A DNA stretch of 64,000 nt from Rhodococcus ruber NBRC 15591 (GCF_001894945.1 NZ_BCXE01000019.1:1-64000), one strand, 5' to 3'. Shown: positions 8,114-17,778, counted from the stretch's first letter. Numbers and translations: made by a program. The notes: a model not told the origin generated them from the sequence alone.

Positions 8114-10126
8114 CTACCCGGACAGCATGCGTTCGAGGAACGTGAACGTCAGCGCCGCCTTGAAGGCGGCCTGGGCGTTGTCCGCGGCACCGCCGTGGCC
8201 GCCCTCGATGTTCTCGTAGTACCAGACCTCGTGGCCCTGTTCCTCGAGCCGCGCCACCATCTTCCGGGCGTGCCCGGGGTGCACCCGGTCGTCCCGCGTC
8301 GACGTGGTGATGAGGATCGGCGGGTACTTCGCGTCCGCGGCGGTGTTCTGGTACGGCGAGTACTCGCGCAGGTAGGCCCACTCGTCGGGGTTGTCGGGGT
8401 CGCCGTACTCGGCCATCCACGACGCTCCGGCGAGCAGCAGGTGGTAGCGCTTCATGTCGAGGAGCGGCACCTGGCACACGATCGTCCCGAACAGTTCGGG
8501 GTAGCGGGTGAGCATCACGCCCATGAGCAGGCCGCCGTTGCTCCCACCCTGGATGCCGAGACGATCGGCGGTGGTGATGCCCCGCGCGACCAGATCTCGT
8601 GCCACCGCGGCGAAGTCCTCGAACACCTTGTGCCGGTTCTCCTTCAGCGCCTGGGTGTGCCACTGCGGTCCGTACTCGCCGCCGCCGCGGATGTTGGCGA
8701 TCACGTACGTGTACCCGCGTTCGAGCCACGCCAGGCCGACACCGCCGCTGTACGCCGGCACCATCGAGTTCTCGAATCCGCCGTAGCCGTACAGCAGGGT
8801 CGGAGCCGGGGACGAGGTGTCGCGGCCGACCACGAAGTACGGAATCCGGGTCCCGTCGTCCGAAGTGGCGAAATGCTGTGTGGCGGTGATGTTCTCGGCT
8901 TCGAAGAACGCCGGTGCCTGCTTGATCGACGCCAGCGGCCCGCCGACCGTGCCGGACAGCAGCGTCGCGGGCACGGTGAAACCGCTGGAGTTGAGGAAGA
9001 ATTCGTCGCTCTCGAGCGGATCGACGTCGATCACGGAGGTGGTGGTCGCGGGCGGCACGTCGTCGACCGGCCGATCGGTCCACCCGTCCACGCCCGGGGT
9101 GAGCACCCGCACCTCGGTCTGCACGTCGCGCAGCACGACCGTCAGCAGGTGGTTGCGCGTCCAGGCGTACTGTTCCAGCGAGCTGTGCGCGTCCGGCGCG
9201 AACAGCACCGTCATCTCCCGGGAGCCGGCCAGGAAATCCGGGTAGTTCGCGGCCAGCAGGGTGCCCGCCGGATGTCCGAGCCACGGCGACCGGGTCCGGA
9301 TCAGCAGGTGGTCGCGGTACACGGAGACCTTCGCATCGTCCGGGGCCTCGATCCGGACGAGTTCCCCGTCGGGCCGCAGTTCGAACCGGTGCGACGTGTA
9401 GAAGTCGATCGCGCGCTCGACGAAACTGCGCTCGAAACCCGTGCGGTCGTACCAGGCGGAGACGGCGACGTCGGATCTGTCGCCCTCGTACACCGTCTCG
9501 GCCTCCGCCAGCGGCGTACCGCGGCGCCAGCGCTTGGCCAGGCGCGGGTACCCGGAGTCGGTGAGCGAGCCGTCGCCGAAGTCGGTGCCGACGTACACGG
9601 TGTCCGCATCGATCCAGCCGATGTCGGTCTTCGCCTCCGGCACCGTGAAACTGTCCGGTCCGTCGACGAATTTCCTTGACTCCATGTCGAACTCGCGGAT
9701 CACGGTGGCGTCGGCGCCGCCGCGTGACAGTCCGATCAGGGCCCGGGACTGGTCGGGTCGCAGCACCTGCGCCCCCGACCACACCCAGTTCTCGCCCTCC
9801 GCCTCGGCGACCGCGTCGAGGTCGACCAGCACGTCCCAGTCCGGTTCGTCGCGCAGGTACTGCTCCATGGTGGTCCGCCGCCACAGGCCGCGCACGTGCC
9901 GAGCGTCGCGCCAGTAGTTGTACAGATACTCACCGCGGCGCCGCGCGTACGGGATGCGCGCGTCGGTGTCGAGCACCTCCCGGATCCGGGACTGCAGCGT
10001 CCCGAACGCCTCCGTGCGGGTGTATTCGTCGACGGTGCGGTCGTTGTGCGCGCGCACCCACCCGAGCTGGTCGTCGCCGGTGACGTCCTCGAGCCAGAGG
10101 TGCGGGTCGTTCGTGTCGTCGGCCAT
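8114..10126 (-). CDS. prolyl oligopeptidase-family serine peptidase
   Basis: A 670-aa S9 peptidase with an N-terminal beta-propeller gating domain (about 70-400) and a C-terminal alpha/beta-hydrolase domain. The triad fits Ser529 in GGSNGG, Asp613 in TRDDRVHP and His644 in GGHGG. There is no signal peptide, so it probably trims short proline-containing peptides in the cytosol. It corresponds in type and neighbourhood to M. tuberculosis Rv0457c. A TTG codon lies two codons upstream, but the ATG at 10126 is preferred. It converges with the alpha/beta hydrolase, leaving only 3 nt between stops. Confidence 0.9.
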   Translation of the reverse strand: MADDTNDPHLWLEDVTGDDQLGWVRAHNDRTVDEYTRTEAFGTLQSRIREVLDTDARIPYARRRGEYLYNYWRDARHVRGLWRRTTMEQYLRDEPDWDVLVDLDAVAEAEGENWVWSGAQVLRPDQSRALIGLSRGGADATVIREFDMESRKFVDGPDSFTVPEAKTDIGWIDADTVYVGTDFGDGSLTDSGYPRLAKRWRRGTPLAEAETVYEGDRSDVAVSAWYDRTGFERSFVERAIDFYTSHRFELRPDGELVRIEAPDDAKVSVYRDHLLIRTRSPWLGHPAGTLLAANYPDFLAGSREMTVLFAPDAHSSLEQYAWTRNHLLTVVLRDVQTEVRVLTPGVDGWTDRPVDDVPPATTTSVIDVDPLESDEFFLNSSGFTVPATLLSGTVGGPLASIKQAPAFFEAENITATQHFATSDDGTRIPYFVVGRDTSSPAPTLLYGYGGFENSMVPAYSGGVGLAWLERGYTYVIANIRGGGEYGPQWHTQALKENRHKVFEDFAAVARDLVARGITTADRLGIQGGSNGGLLMGVMLTRYPELFGTIVCQVPLLDMKRYHLLLAGASWMAEYGDPDNPDEWAYLREYSPYQNTAADAKYPPILITTSTRDDRVHPGHARKMVARLEEQGHEVWYYENIEGGHGGAADNAQAAFKAALTFTFLERMLSG

Positions 10127-10210
10127 AGGCAATTCTTACCCATCCGGCCCGGGACGACCCGGCGGGGACCGCGGGCGCGGCTCCCGCGCCGCGCCCGCCA
10201 CACTGGCGGA

Positions 10211-11527
10211 ATGCAGTTGCATCCCTCCGACGCCCTGCGGGACTGGCTCGACGACCGTGTCCGCAGCGACCAGTTCCTGCTGTTCTGTTTCGAAGGGGAA
10301 GCCGGCGACCCGGACACCCTGGTGACCGAGCTTCGGCATCGGGCGTCGGCCGTCCCCGAACTCCGGTTGCGCGCCGTGCCGGTGCCGGGTCGTCTGGACT
10401 ATCCGTACTGGGCGGCGGGGCTAGTCGGCGCCGACCGGTTCGTCGTGCACCGGCTGCCGGATCCGTCCTGGCCGGGAGTGCAGCGGGCCCTCGGTGAACT
10501 GCTCACCGACCGGCTCGACATCACGACCTCGCCGTGGCGAGTGCATCTGCTGGCCGGCGTGACGGGGGCGCCCCGCTGCGCCACAACCGCAACCGTTGTG
10601 GTGCTGCAGGTTTCGCACGCCTTCGCGGACGGGATGCGCGCCTCGACCCTGGCCCGGGCGTTGCTGTCGGGTACGGGCCCGGCCGCCGACGGTACCCCGA
10701 CGGGGCCGGAGGCGCCGTCGGTGCCGGCGATGCTGCTGCGTGCCGTGGCCCGGGTGCCGATCCAGCTGGGCGCACTGCTGGCGACGGGGGTACGCGCGGG
10801 CCGCGCCGAACGGGACCTGGCCGATCCGGCTGTCCCGCCGGCGGCCCCGGGATGTCCGCTGAGCGCCGTGAACACCGACCCCGGCCCGGGGCGTGCGGTG
10901 CGGACGATCGTGTGCTCCGCGACGGACCTGCGCACGGTGGGGACCGTGACCGTCGGTGCACTGACCGCGATCGCGTCCGCGCTCGGCGAGTTCCTCGGCG
11001 ACTTCCCGGCCGACCGGCTCGGCGCGGAGGTGCCGGTCTCCGTCGCCCCGAACGGGACGGCGCGCAACTCCTACCGCAGCGCCGGTGTCCGGCTGTTCGC
11101 GCACGTGGACGATCCCCGGGAGCGTGCCGCGGCGATCGCCGCCGACCTGGCGCTGCGGCGACGACGGCTCGTGCATCCGGCCGTGGATCTCCGGGACCGT
11201 CCGTTCGCGCACCTTCCGGCGCCGCTGTTGCGGTTCGGGCTCGCCCGCGCCGACCTGGGTGCGGTGCCGCGAACCGTCACCGGCAACACGGTCGTGTCCA
11301 GCGTGTACCGCGGCGCGGACGACCTGGTGCTCGGCGGGGCCGCCGTGCGCTTCACCGCCGGTTTCCCGGGGTTGTCGCCTGTCATGGGCCTGACCCACGG
11401 CGTGCACGGAATCGGCGACGCGGTCACGTTGTCGATCACCACCAGTCCGCAGGTGATCGGGCTTGGGGAGCTGGACCGGTACGAGAGCTTGCTGCGCGGC
11501 GCCGTCGCGCGGCTCGCGCGCGCGTAG
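10211..11527 (+). CDS. wax ester synthase/DGAT-like acyltransferase
   Basis: A 438-aa protein of the condensation-type acyltransferase fold. The catalytic motif HHxxxDG appears as SHAFADG (135-141): the first His is Ser, but the second His, the catalytic one in WS/DGAT enzymes, is kept. The C-terminal half matches the WSD1 C-terminal domain (VSVAPNGTARNSY..., VSSVYRG, LSPVMGLTHGVHGIG). It may transfer acyl groups to alcohols or diglyceride, but it diverges from the Rhodococcus Atf enzymes, so substrate and activity are open. The ATG at 10211 begins the conserved region. It is divergent from the peptidase gene. Confidence 0.72.
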   Translation: MQLHPSDALRDWLDDRVRSDQFLLFCFEGEAGDPDTLVTELRHRASAVPELRLRAVPVPGRLDYPYWAAGLVGADRFVVHRLPDPSWPGVQRALGELLTDRLDITTSPWRVHLLAGVTGAPRCATTATVVVLQVSHAFADGMRASTLARALLSGTGPAADGTPTGPEAPSVPAMLLRAVARVPIQLGALLATGVRAGRAERDLADPAVPPAAPGCPLSAVNTDPGPGRAVRTIVCSATDLRTVGTVTVGALTAIASALGEFLGDFPADRLGAEVPVSVAPNGTARNSYRSAGVRLFAHVDDPRERAAAIAADLALRRRRLVHPAVDLRDRPFAHLPAPLLRFGLARADLGAVPRTVTGNTVVSSVYRGADDLVLGGAAVRFTAGFPGLSPVMGLTHGVHGIGDAVTLSITTSPQVIGLGELDRYESLLRGAVARLARA

Positions 11528-11557
11528 GGGGCGCCGTCGCGCGGCTCGCGCGCGTAG
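11498..11557 (+). repeat. tandem duplication across a stop codon
   Basis: A unit of about 28-30 nt occurs twice head to tail (11498-11527 and 11530-11557). The first unit contains the last ten codons and stop of the acyltransferase gene; the second lies just after it. The copies differ by one extra CG in the first. Confidence 0.85.
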
Positions 11558-11663
11558 GACAGACGCGCCCGGAGGCCCCGAGGTGGCGGGCGAGCAACTG
11601 CTTGGTTCGGGGCGGCTCCGGCGGTAGCGTGCCGGTCGGAACCGGATCGACGAGGGAGTGGCG

Positions 11664-12503
11664 ATGGGCGTGTACGCGGTGACCGGGGCGGCGTCCGGCA
11701 TGGGCGCGGCGAGCGCGGACCGGCTGCGGGCCGCGGGCCACACCGTGATCACCGTCGACCTGAAGGAGGCCGACGTCGTCGCCGACCTCTCGACCCCCGC
11801 GGGGCGGTCCGCGGCGGTGCGTCGAACCCTCGAGCGGGCCGGGAACCGGCTCGACGGTGCGGTGCTCGCGGCGGGTCTCGGCCCGGTGCCCGGCAAGGAG
11901 CACACCCTCGCCCAGGTCAACGTCCGGGGCGTGATCGAGTTGCTCGAAGGGTGGCGGCCGGCGCTCGCCGCGGCCGGAAACAGCAAGGTCGTGGTGTTCG
12001 GGTCGAATTCGACGACCACCACCCCGGCCGTGCCCATGTCGGCCGTGCGGGCGTTTCTCGCCGGCGACCTCGAGAAGGGGGTGCGGCGGGCGGGACGCAT
12101 CAGGCCCGCGGCCGCCCCCTTCACCTACGCCGCGTCGAAGATCGCCGTCACCCACTGGGTGCGCCGGAACGCGGTGACCCCGGACTGGGCGGGGGCGGGG
12201 ATCCGCCTGAACGTCCTCGCGCCGGGCGCGGTGTCGACCCCCCTCCTCGACACTCAGCTCGCGAGCCCGGAGGGCGATCGGGTCCGGAGTTTCCCCGTCC
12301 CGATCGGGGGGTTCGGTGAGCCGGACCGGATTGCCGAGTGGGTGGAGTTCATGCTGTCCCCGGCCGCCGACTTCCTCGTCGGCTCGGTCGTGGTGGTCGA
12401 CGGCGGCAGCGAGGCGTGGTTCCGTGCCGTCGACTGGCCGCGACCGGTGCCGGTGCGGAAGGTGCTGCGGTACGTGCGGCGGATGCGGAGCTTCCGCCGC
12501 TGA
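11664..12503 (+). CDS. SDR oxidoreductase, 3-alpha-hydroxysteroid dehydrogenase/carbonyl reductase-like
   Basis: A 279-aa short-chain dehydrogenase. The nucleotide site is TGAASGMG (7-14) and the catalytic pair is Tyr155/Lys159 in YAASK. The layout (HTVITVDLKEADVVADLST, LAAGLGP, LNVLAPGAVSTPLL, MSPAADFLVGSVVVVDGG) closely follows Comamonas testosteroni HsdA, which reduces ketosteroids and other carbonyls with NAD. RBS GAGGGAG (11652-11658) sits 5 nt before the ATG at 11664, so that start is better than the GTG inside the RBS. The hydroxysteroid role is inferred from similarity in pattern only. Confidence 0.85.
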   Translation: MGVYAVTGAASGMGAASADRLRAAGHTVITVDLKEADVVADLSTPAGRSAAVRRTLERAGNRLDGAVLAAGLGPVPGKEHTLAQVNVRGVIELLEGWRPALAAAGNSKVVVFGSNSTTTTPAVPMSAVRAFLAGDLEKGVRRAGRIRPAAAPFTYAASKIAVTHWVRRNAVTPDWAGAGIRLNVLAPGAVSTPLLDTQLASPEGDRVRSFPVPIGGFGEPDRIAEWVEFMLSPAADFLVGSVVVVDGGSEAWFRAVDWPRPVPVRKVLRYVRRMRSFRR

Positions 12504-12638
12504 CCGGGGGCTGCGCCCGCCGCTTCCGCCACGTTCGGGCCCGTGTGCACGCCCGATTCGTGCCTGGTGCCGGGACTACCGGCGGGTAACCGGACCATCC
12601 GCAGACACGCCGGAGCGGCAGGTCTACGCTGTTTGTTC

Positions 12639-14042
12639 GTGACCTCACACTATGACGTCGTTGTCCTCGGAGCCGGTCCCGGTGGGTACGTCGCTGCTAT
12701 CCGCGCGGCACAGCTGGGCCTGAGCACCGCCATCATCGAGAAGAAGTACTGGGGTGGTGTCTGCCTGAACGTGGGCTGCATTCCCTCCAAGGCGCTTCTC
12801 CGCAATGCCGAACTGGCGCATCTCTTCACGAAAGAGGCCAAGACGTTCGGCATGTCCGGGGACGTGTCCTTCGACTTCGGTGCGGCCCTGGACCGCAGCC
12901 GCAAGGTCGCGGACGGCCGCGTCAAGGGCGTGCACTTCCTGATGAAGAAGAACAAGATCACCGAATACGACGGTGCCGGCTCGTTCGTCGACGCCAACAC
13001 CATCTCGGTCGAGCTCAACAAGGGCGGGACCGAGACGGTGACCTTCGACAACGCGATCATCGCGACCGGGTCGGTGACCAAGCTGCTGCCCGGCACGCAG
13101 CTGAGCGAGAACGTCGTCACCTACGAGGAGCAGATCCTCACCCGCGACCTGCCGGGCTCGATCCTGATCGTCGGCGCCGGTGCCATCGGCATGGAGTTCG
13201 GCTACGTGCTGAAGAACTACGGCGTGGACGTCACCATCGTCGAGTTCCTCGACCGGGCGCTGCCCAACGAGGACGCCGACATCTCCAAGGAGATCGCGAA
13301 GGCGTACAAGAAGCTCGGCGTGAAGATCATGACCGGGGCCGCGGTGCAGTCCATCGACGACGACGGCAACAAGGTGACCGTCGCGATCAAGGACAACAAG
13401 TCCGGCAACGTCGAGTCCGTGGTCGTCGACAAGGTCATGCAGTCCGTCGGGTTCGCCCCGCGGGTGGAGGGCTTCGGCCTCGAGAACACCGGTGTCGAGC
13501 TCACCGACCGGGGCGCCATCGCCATCGACGACGTGATGCGCACCAACGTGCCGCACATCTACGCCATCGGCGACGTCACCGCCAAGCTCATGCTCGCGCA
13601 CGTCGCAGAGGCGATGGGCGTGGTCGCGGCCGAGACCATCGGCGGCGCCGAGACCCTCACCTTCGACGACTACCGGATGATGCCGCGTGCGACGTTCTGC
13701 CAGCCGCAGGTCGCCAGCTTCGGACTGACCGAGCAGCAGGCGCGCGACGAGGGTTACGACGTCAAGGTCGCCACCTTCCCCTTCACCGCGAACGGCAAGG
13801 CCCACGGCCTCGGCGATCCCAACGGCTTCGTCAAGCTGATCGCCGACAACAAGCACGGAGAGCTGCTCGGCGGCCACCTGATCGGCCCCGACGTCTCCGA
13901 ACTCCTGCCCGAGCTGACCCTCGCGCAGAAGTGGGACCTGACGGTCAACGAACTGGCCCGCAACGTCCACACCCACCCGACGCTGAGCGAGGCGCTGCAG
14001 GAGGCCATCCACGGCCTCGCAGGCCACATGATCAACTTCTGA
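12639..14042 (+). CDS. lpd: dihydrolipoyl dehydrogenase
   Basis: A 467-aa flavoprotein disulfide reductase that reoxidises lipoyl groups of the pyruvate and 2-oxoglutarate dehydrogenase complexes and, in mycobacteria, of the peroxynitrite-defence complex. FAD site [10 protein letters not shown], redox disulfide Cys42/Cys47 in [16 protein letters not shown] site [10 protein letters not shown] and the active-site HTHPTLSE near residue 445 are all intact. The GTG at 12639 begins the conserved [11 protein letters not shown]; the frame upstream is open but not conserved. In mycobacteria lpdC also lies shortly before ramB and icl, which matches this window apart from the inserted genes. Confidence 0.95.
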   Translation: MTSHYDVVVLGAGPGGYVAAIRAAQLGLSTAIIEKKYWGGVCLNVGCIPSKALLRNAELAHLFTKEAKTFGMSGDVSFDFGAALDRSRKVADGRVKGVHFLMKKNKITEYDGAGSFVDANTISVELNKGGTETVTFDNAIIATGSVTKLLPGTQLSENVVTYEEQILTRDLPGSILIVGAGAIGMEFGYVLKNYGVDVTIVEFLDRALPNEDADISKEIAKAYKKLGVKIMTGAAVQSIDDDGNKVTVAIKDNKSGNVESVVVDKVMQSVGFAPRVEGFGLENTGVELTDRGAIAIDDVMRTNVPHIYAIGDVTAKLMLAHVAEAMGVVAAETIGGAETLTFDDYRMMPRATFCQPQVASFGLTEQQARDEGYDVKVATFPFTANGKAHGLGDPNGFVKLIADNKHGELLGGHLIGPDVSELLPELTLAQKWDLTVNELARNVHTHPTLSEALQEAIHGLAGHMINF

Positions 14043-14099
14043 TCCCGGCGCGTCGAAGATCCTCCGCGCGGGCAGATCCCCGTTCGGATGTACCGGCCT

Positions 14100-14133
14100 C
14101 AGCCCGCGGTGACCGAAACGTCGCCGCGGGCTG
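14100..14133 (+). terminator. lpd terminator hairpin
   Basis: A perfect 10-bp inverted repeat (14100-14109 with 14124-14133) 58 nt after the lpd stop. Confidence 0.7.
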
Positions 14134-14183
14134 TCGTCGTCTCGGGCAACGACGAAACCTGATTGGATACCCGTGACGCGGGG

Positions 14184-14189
14184 TACCTT
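14184..14189 (+). promoter_or_regulatory. -10 box, probably leaderless start of the reductase gene
   Basis: TACCTT ends 6 nt before the ATG at 14196, placing the transcription start at or next to the A of the start codon. Confidence 0.45.
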
Positions 14190-14195
14190 GTCGGC

Positions 14196-15293
14196 ATGGC
14201 AGAACGGGGTGCGCGTCCCAGGGTGCATCCGGTGCGCAGAATGATGTTGCGCGCCGTCCGACACCTTTTCACTCCTCTCCGGCCCGACGACTACCTCGAG
14301 ATGATCAATCCCCTGTGGACCACGAGGGAGTTGCGGGGCCGGGTCGAGCGGGTGGTACCGGAAGGTCCCGACGCGGCGTCCGTGCTCATCCGTCCCGCCT
14401 ACGAGTGGCGCGGACACCGCCCCGGTCAATACGTACGACTGGGCGTGATCATCGACGGCGTCTACCACTGGCGTGCCTACTCGCTGACCTCCGATCCCGA
14501 TCCCGAGGACGGGCTCATCAGCGTCACCCCGAAGGTGGTCGAGACCGGCGTGGTCTCGCCGCACCTGGTGCGCCGCATCCAGCCCGGCGACGTGGTGCGG
14601 CTCGGCGAGGTCGAGGGCGTGTTCACCCTGCCCGATCCACTGCCTGCGAAGATGCTGTTCGTCAGTGCCGGCAGCGGTATCACCCCCATCATGAGCATGC
14701 TGCGCAGCCTGGACCACCGCGACCGCCTCGACGACGTCGTTCTGGTGCACTCGGCGCGCACCGCCGACGAGGTCATCTTCGCTTCCACGTTGCGTGACCT
14801 CGAGGCACGCCGGTCCGGGTTCCGGCTGGTGCTGCGGCTCACCGCGGAGCAGGGCCGCATGACGCCGGCCGATCTGGACGAGCTGTGCCCCGACTGGCGG
14901 GAGCGGGAGGCGTTCTGCTCCGGCCCCGGCGACATGCTCGACGCATTCGTCGAGCACTGGAACGACCACGGTGATCCGAAAAAACTCCACATGGAGCGTT
15001 TCCAGCCGATCATCGGCGGGAATGCGGGATCGGGTGAAGGCGGCACGGTCCACTTCCTCGACAGCGAGGCCGACGTCGAATGCGACGGCGGCACGCCGAT
15101 CCTGGTGGCGGGCGAGAAGGCGGGTCTGCAGCTTCCGTACGGATGCCGGATCGGGATCTGCCATACCTGCGTGGGCACGCTGCGCTCCGGCAAGGTGCGG
15201 GACCTGCGCACGGACGAGGTCGCCGAACCCGTCGGCGCTGCGGTCCGCACCTGCATCCACACCGCCGAAGGCGACATCGAAATCGAGCTGTGA
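14196..15293 (+). CDS. ferredoxin reductase with C-terminal [2Fe-2S] domain (Rv3230c-like)
   Basis: A 365-aa NAD(P)H-dependent electron-transfer protein: FAD-binding domain (about 45-145, with RAYSLTS), NAD-binding domain (GSGITPIMSML, about 160-260) and plant-type ferredoxin domain (about 285-365). The cluster ligands fit Cys317, Cys322, Cys325 and Cys353. The next gene, 16 nt downstream, is an acyl desaturase. In M. tuberculosis the homologous pair Rv3230c-DesA3 makes oleoyl-CoA from stearoyl-CoA, Rv3230c feeding electrons to the diiron enzyme, and the same role is likely here. The ATG at 14196 is chosen over an upstream start because of the promoter spacing. Confidence 0.9.
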   Translation: MAERGARPRVHPVRRMMLRAVRHLFTPLRPDDYLEMINPLWTTRELRGRVERVVPEGPDAASVLIRPAYEWRGHRPGQYVRLGVIIDGVYHWRAYSLTSDPDPEDGLISVTPKVVETGVVSPHLVRRIQPGDVVRLGEVEGVFTLPDPLPAKMLFVSAGSGITPIMSMLRSLDHRDRLDDVVLVHSARTADEVIFASTLRDLEARRSGFRLVLRLTAEQGRMTPADLDELCPDWREREAFCSGPGDMLDAFVEHWNDHGDPKKLHMERFQPIIGGNAGSGEGGTVHFLDSEADVECDGGTPILVAGEKAGLQLPYGCRIGICHTCVGTLRSGKVRDLRTDEVAEPVGAAVRTCIHTAEGDIEIEL

Positions 15294-15309
15294 ACGGAAG
15301 GAACGCGAG

Positions 15310-16713
15310 ATGACGACGGAGATCGAGAGTCCACTCGCGCATCTGAGCGAGGAAACGCTGGACGCGTTGGCGAAGGAGTTCGACGCCATCCACGACAGGG
15401 TCTACTCCGAGCTGGGGGAGCGGGACCGTCGCTACATCAAGACCGTGATCGCGACGCAGCGACAGCTCGCCGTCGCCGGCCGTGCGCTGCTCCTGGGTTC
15501 GGCGTCGAAGTCGGCCTGGGTCGCGGGCACGGCATGCCTCGGCATGGCCAAGATTCTCGAGAACATGGAGATCGGCCACAACGTCATGCACGGGCAGTGG
15601 GACTGGATGAACGATCCGGACATCCATTCGTCGGTGTGGGACTGGGACACCGCCTCGACCGCGGCGGGCTGGAAGCACTCCCACAACTACATCCACCACA
15701 CCTTCACGAACATCCGCGGCAAGGACAAGGATCTCGGGTACGAGATCATGCGGATCGATCCGCACCAGAAGTGGCACCCGGTCTACCTGGCCCAGCCGTT
15801 CTACAACGTGCTGCTCATGGCGTTCTTCGAGTGGGGGGTGGCGCTGCACGACCTCGACCTCGATGCGTTGTGGGCGGGAGAGAAGACGCCGGGGCAGGTG
15901 CTCGAGGAGCTGAAGGGCATCGCGGGCAAGGCGCGGCGGCAGTTCGTCAAGGACTACGTGGGTTGGCCCCTGGTCTCGGCCGGCGCGTTCGCGGCCGCGG
16001 CGCTGCTGTCGGGAGGGCGGATCCCGCAGCCGCGGACCTCTCGCATCGGACGCCGGCTGCGCGGACTCGGCCGTCTCGGGCGCGGCGGTGCCGCCCCGCG
16101 GGCCGACGCCGTCGCCGACGTGCTCGACAAGGTCCTGCCGGGCGTGGAGAAGACGTTCCTGGCCACCCTGGCGGCGGACTTCACCGCCAACATCATCCGC
16201 AACGTGTGGTCGCACGCGATCATCTTCTGCGGGCACTTCCCGGACCAGACGTACACCTTCAGCCGGAAGGAGGTGGAGAACGAGAGCCGCGGCGGATGGT
16301 ACGTCCGCCAGCTGGTCGGCGCGGCCAACATCGAGGGCAGTCCGCTGTTCCACGTCATCAGCGGAAACCTCGGCTACCAGGTCGAACACCACCTCTACCC
16401 CGACATGCCGAGCACCCGGTACTCCGAGGTGGCGCCCGCGGTGAAGGACATCTGCGAGCGGTACGGGCTGCCGTACAACACCGGACCCCTGTCGAAGCAG
16501 TGGGGCACCGTGCACCGGACGATCCTGCGCCTCGCGTTCCCCGGCGGCAAGCCGCGACCGAAGCCCGGTCCGTACCACAGCGCGGACGATCCGTCGCGCA
16601 AGACGGCGCCGAGCGAGGCGGCCCGCTTCCGCAGCCGGCTGCCGGCAGACCACCCGGCCGCCGGTCCGGAGCACGAGCACGGTGGCGTGGAGGTCGAGCC
16701 GCCGCCGCGCTGA
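15310..16713 (+). CDS. desA3: acyl-CoA delta-9 desaturase (DesA3-like)
   Basis: A 467-aa membrane-bound diiron desaturase. Histidine boxes are HNVMH (90-94), HSHNYIHH (123-130) and QVEHH (357-361), so all iron ligands of the class are present. It should introduce the delta-9 double bond into stearoyl- or palmitoyl-CoA for membrane lipids and storage fat, using electrons from the reductase encoded just upstream. Residues about 234-272, between the second membrane block and the third, form an Arg/Gly-rich stretch and look like an inserted linker. The tail after about residue 415 is polar and Pro-rich. RBS GGAAGGAA precedes the ATG at 15310. Confidence 0.9.
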   Translation: MTTEIESPLAHLSEETLDALAKEFDAIHDRVYSELGERDRRYIKTVIATQRQLAVAGRALLLGSASKSAWVAGTACLGMAKILENMEIGHNVMHGQWDWMNDPDIHSSVWDWDTASTAAGWKHSHNYIHHTFTNIRGKDKDLGYEIMRIDPHQKWHPVYLAQPFYNVLLMAFFEWGVALHDLDLDALWAGEKTPGQVLEELKGIAGKARRQFVKDYVGWPLVSAGAFAAAALLSGGRIPQPRTSRIGRRLRGLGRLGRGGAAPRADAVADVLDKVLPGVEKTFLATLAADFTANIIRNVWSHAIIFCGHFPDQTYTFSRKEVENESRGGWYVRQLVGAANIEGSPLFHVISGNLGYQVEHHLYPDMPSTRYSEVAPAVKDICERYGLPYNTGPLSKQWGTVHRTILRLAFPGGKPRPKPGPYHSADDPSRKTAPSEAARFRSRLPADHPAAGPEHEHGGVEVEPPPR

Positions 16714-16735
16714 CGATCGCGGATTCGCGCGCCCC

Positions 16736-16775
16736 TTCGGAATCCGCTCACGTCGTGGCGTGAGCGGATTCCGAA
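16736..16775. terminator. palindromic hairpin 1 (REP-like), upstream of DUF559-like gene
   Basis: A perfect 17-bp stem (16736-16752 with 16759-16775) and 6-nt loop. It can terminate the desaturase transcript. A 38-nt core is 34/38 identical to the hairpin on the other side of the following gene. Confidence 0.75.
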
Positions 16776-16882
16776 ACGCCGTGGGAATCCCGGTTATCCA
16801 CAGGCTGCGGCTTCATCCCCAGATGTGCCGGTCCGCGCAAAGTCGAGCCGCGGCCGCCCGAGCGGTGCGTCACCCTCCTTGC

Positions 16883-17776
16883 ATGACCGATCCCATCGCC
16901 GTGACGAGACAGGACCTCCTGACGCAAGGCGTGCCGGACGACCGGATCCGGGCGGCGCTGCGTGCCGGAGACCTCGTTGCGCTGAAACCCGGCGTCTATC
17001 TGCGCCGCACCGACGTCGCGTCCCTCGACGACGTGAGCCGCCACCGGGTCCTGGCGCGGCACTTCGCCGCGGCTCTCCGCCCCGGGGAGGCACTCAGCCA
17101 CGTGTCTGCCGCCGTCCTGCTCGGACTGGACGTGTGGAACGTCGACCTGCGCCGGGTGCACGTCTCGCGGGCATCCGCGAGCGGGCGCAGGGCCACGTAC
17201 CTCCACGTGCACGGGACCGACTGGCGCGACGGCGACGTCGTCGCAGTCGACGGCGTCCACGTCACCTCGGTGGCGCGCACCATCGTCGACCTCGCGCGGT
17301 CGTTGCCGCTCGACGAGGCCGTCGTCGCCGGGGACTCCGGCCTGCGCGCCGAACCGTCCGCGCGGGAACGCCTGCCGGATGTTCTCACCGCCGCCCGCCA
17401 CCGCACCGGGGTGTCCCGGGCGGCCGCCGCGGTGCGTCTGCTCGACGGGCGCAGCGAGAGTGTCGGAGAGTCGTTGTCTCGCCTGCGGATGACGCGATGC
17501 GGCCTGCCGCGGCCCGAACTGCAACACGAGGTCGTGGCTCGGGACGGACGCCGGTACCGGGTGGACTTCTTCTGGGAAACCCCGGGCGTCGTCGGCGAGT
17601 TCGACGGCGCCGGAAAGTACTCCGACCGACGCGACCTCGTGGCCGAGAAGCACCGCGAGGACGCGCTGCGCGATCTCGGCCTCGAGGTCGTCCGGTGGAC
17701 GTGGGCGGACCTGGAGCGGTTCGACCTCGTCGCCGAGAGATTCGCCCGGGCCGTCGCTCGGAAATCGAAGCGGTGA
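16883..17776 (+). CDS. AbiEi-like/DUF559-like nuclease-fold protein, paralog 1
   Basis: A 297-aa protein in two parts. Residues 1-60 resemble the winged-helix start of AbiEi-type antitoxins (RIRAALRAGDLVALKPGVYL). Residues about 205-295 carry a DUF559/Vsr-like PD-(D/E)xK core: VDFFW, then GEFDG.GKY, then [16 protein letters not shown]. Such proteins are common and mostly uncharacterised in actinobacteria. No toxin partner or methylase is next to it. A paralog with the same architecture lies at 30168-31154 in the opposite orientation. The ATG at 16883 starts the conserved part. It is bordered on both sides by nearly the same palindromic hairpin. Confidence 0.7.
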   Translation: MTDPIAVTRQDLLTQGVPDDRIRAALRAGDLVALKPGVYLRRTDVASLDDVSRHRVLARHFAAALRPGEALSHVSAAVLLGLDVWNVDLRRVHVSRASASGRRATYLHVHGTDWRDGDVVAVDGVHVTSVARTIVDLARSLPLDEAVVAGDSGLRAEPSARERLPDVLTAARHRTGVSRAAAAVRLLDGRSESVGESLSRLRMTRCGLPRPELQHEVVARDGRRYRVDFFWETPGVVGEFDGAGKYSDRRDLVAEKHREDALRDLGLEVVRWTWADLERFDLVAERFARAVARKSKR

Positions 17777-17778
17777 AC

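Noticed and set aside
12645-15389. Open reverse frame of 914 codons opposite lpd and the ferredoxin reductase
   Set aside because: Antisense shadow of two genes with intact catalytic motifs.
16883-17776. Toxin-antitoxin system suggested by the AbiEi-like N-terminus
   Set aside because: No adjacent nucleotidyltransferase-type toxin gene; neighbours are metabolic genes. The nuclease-like C-terminus points elsewhere.
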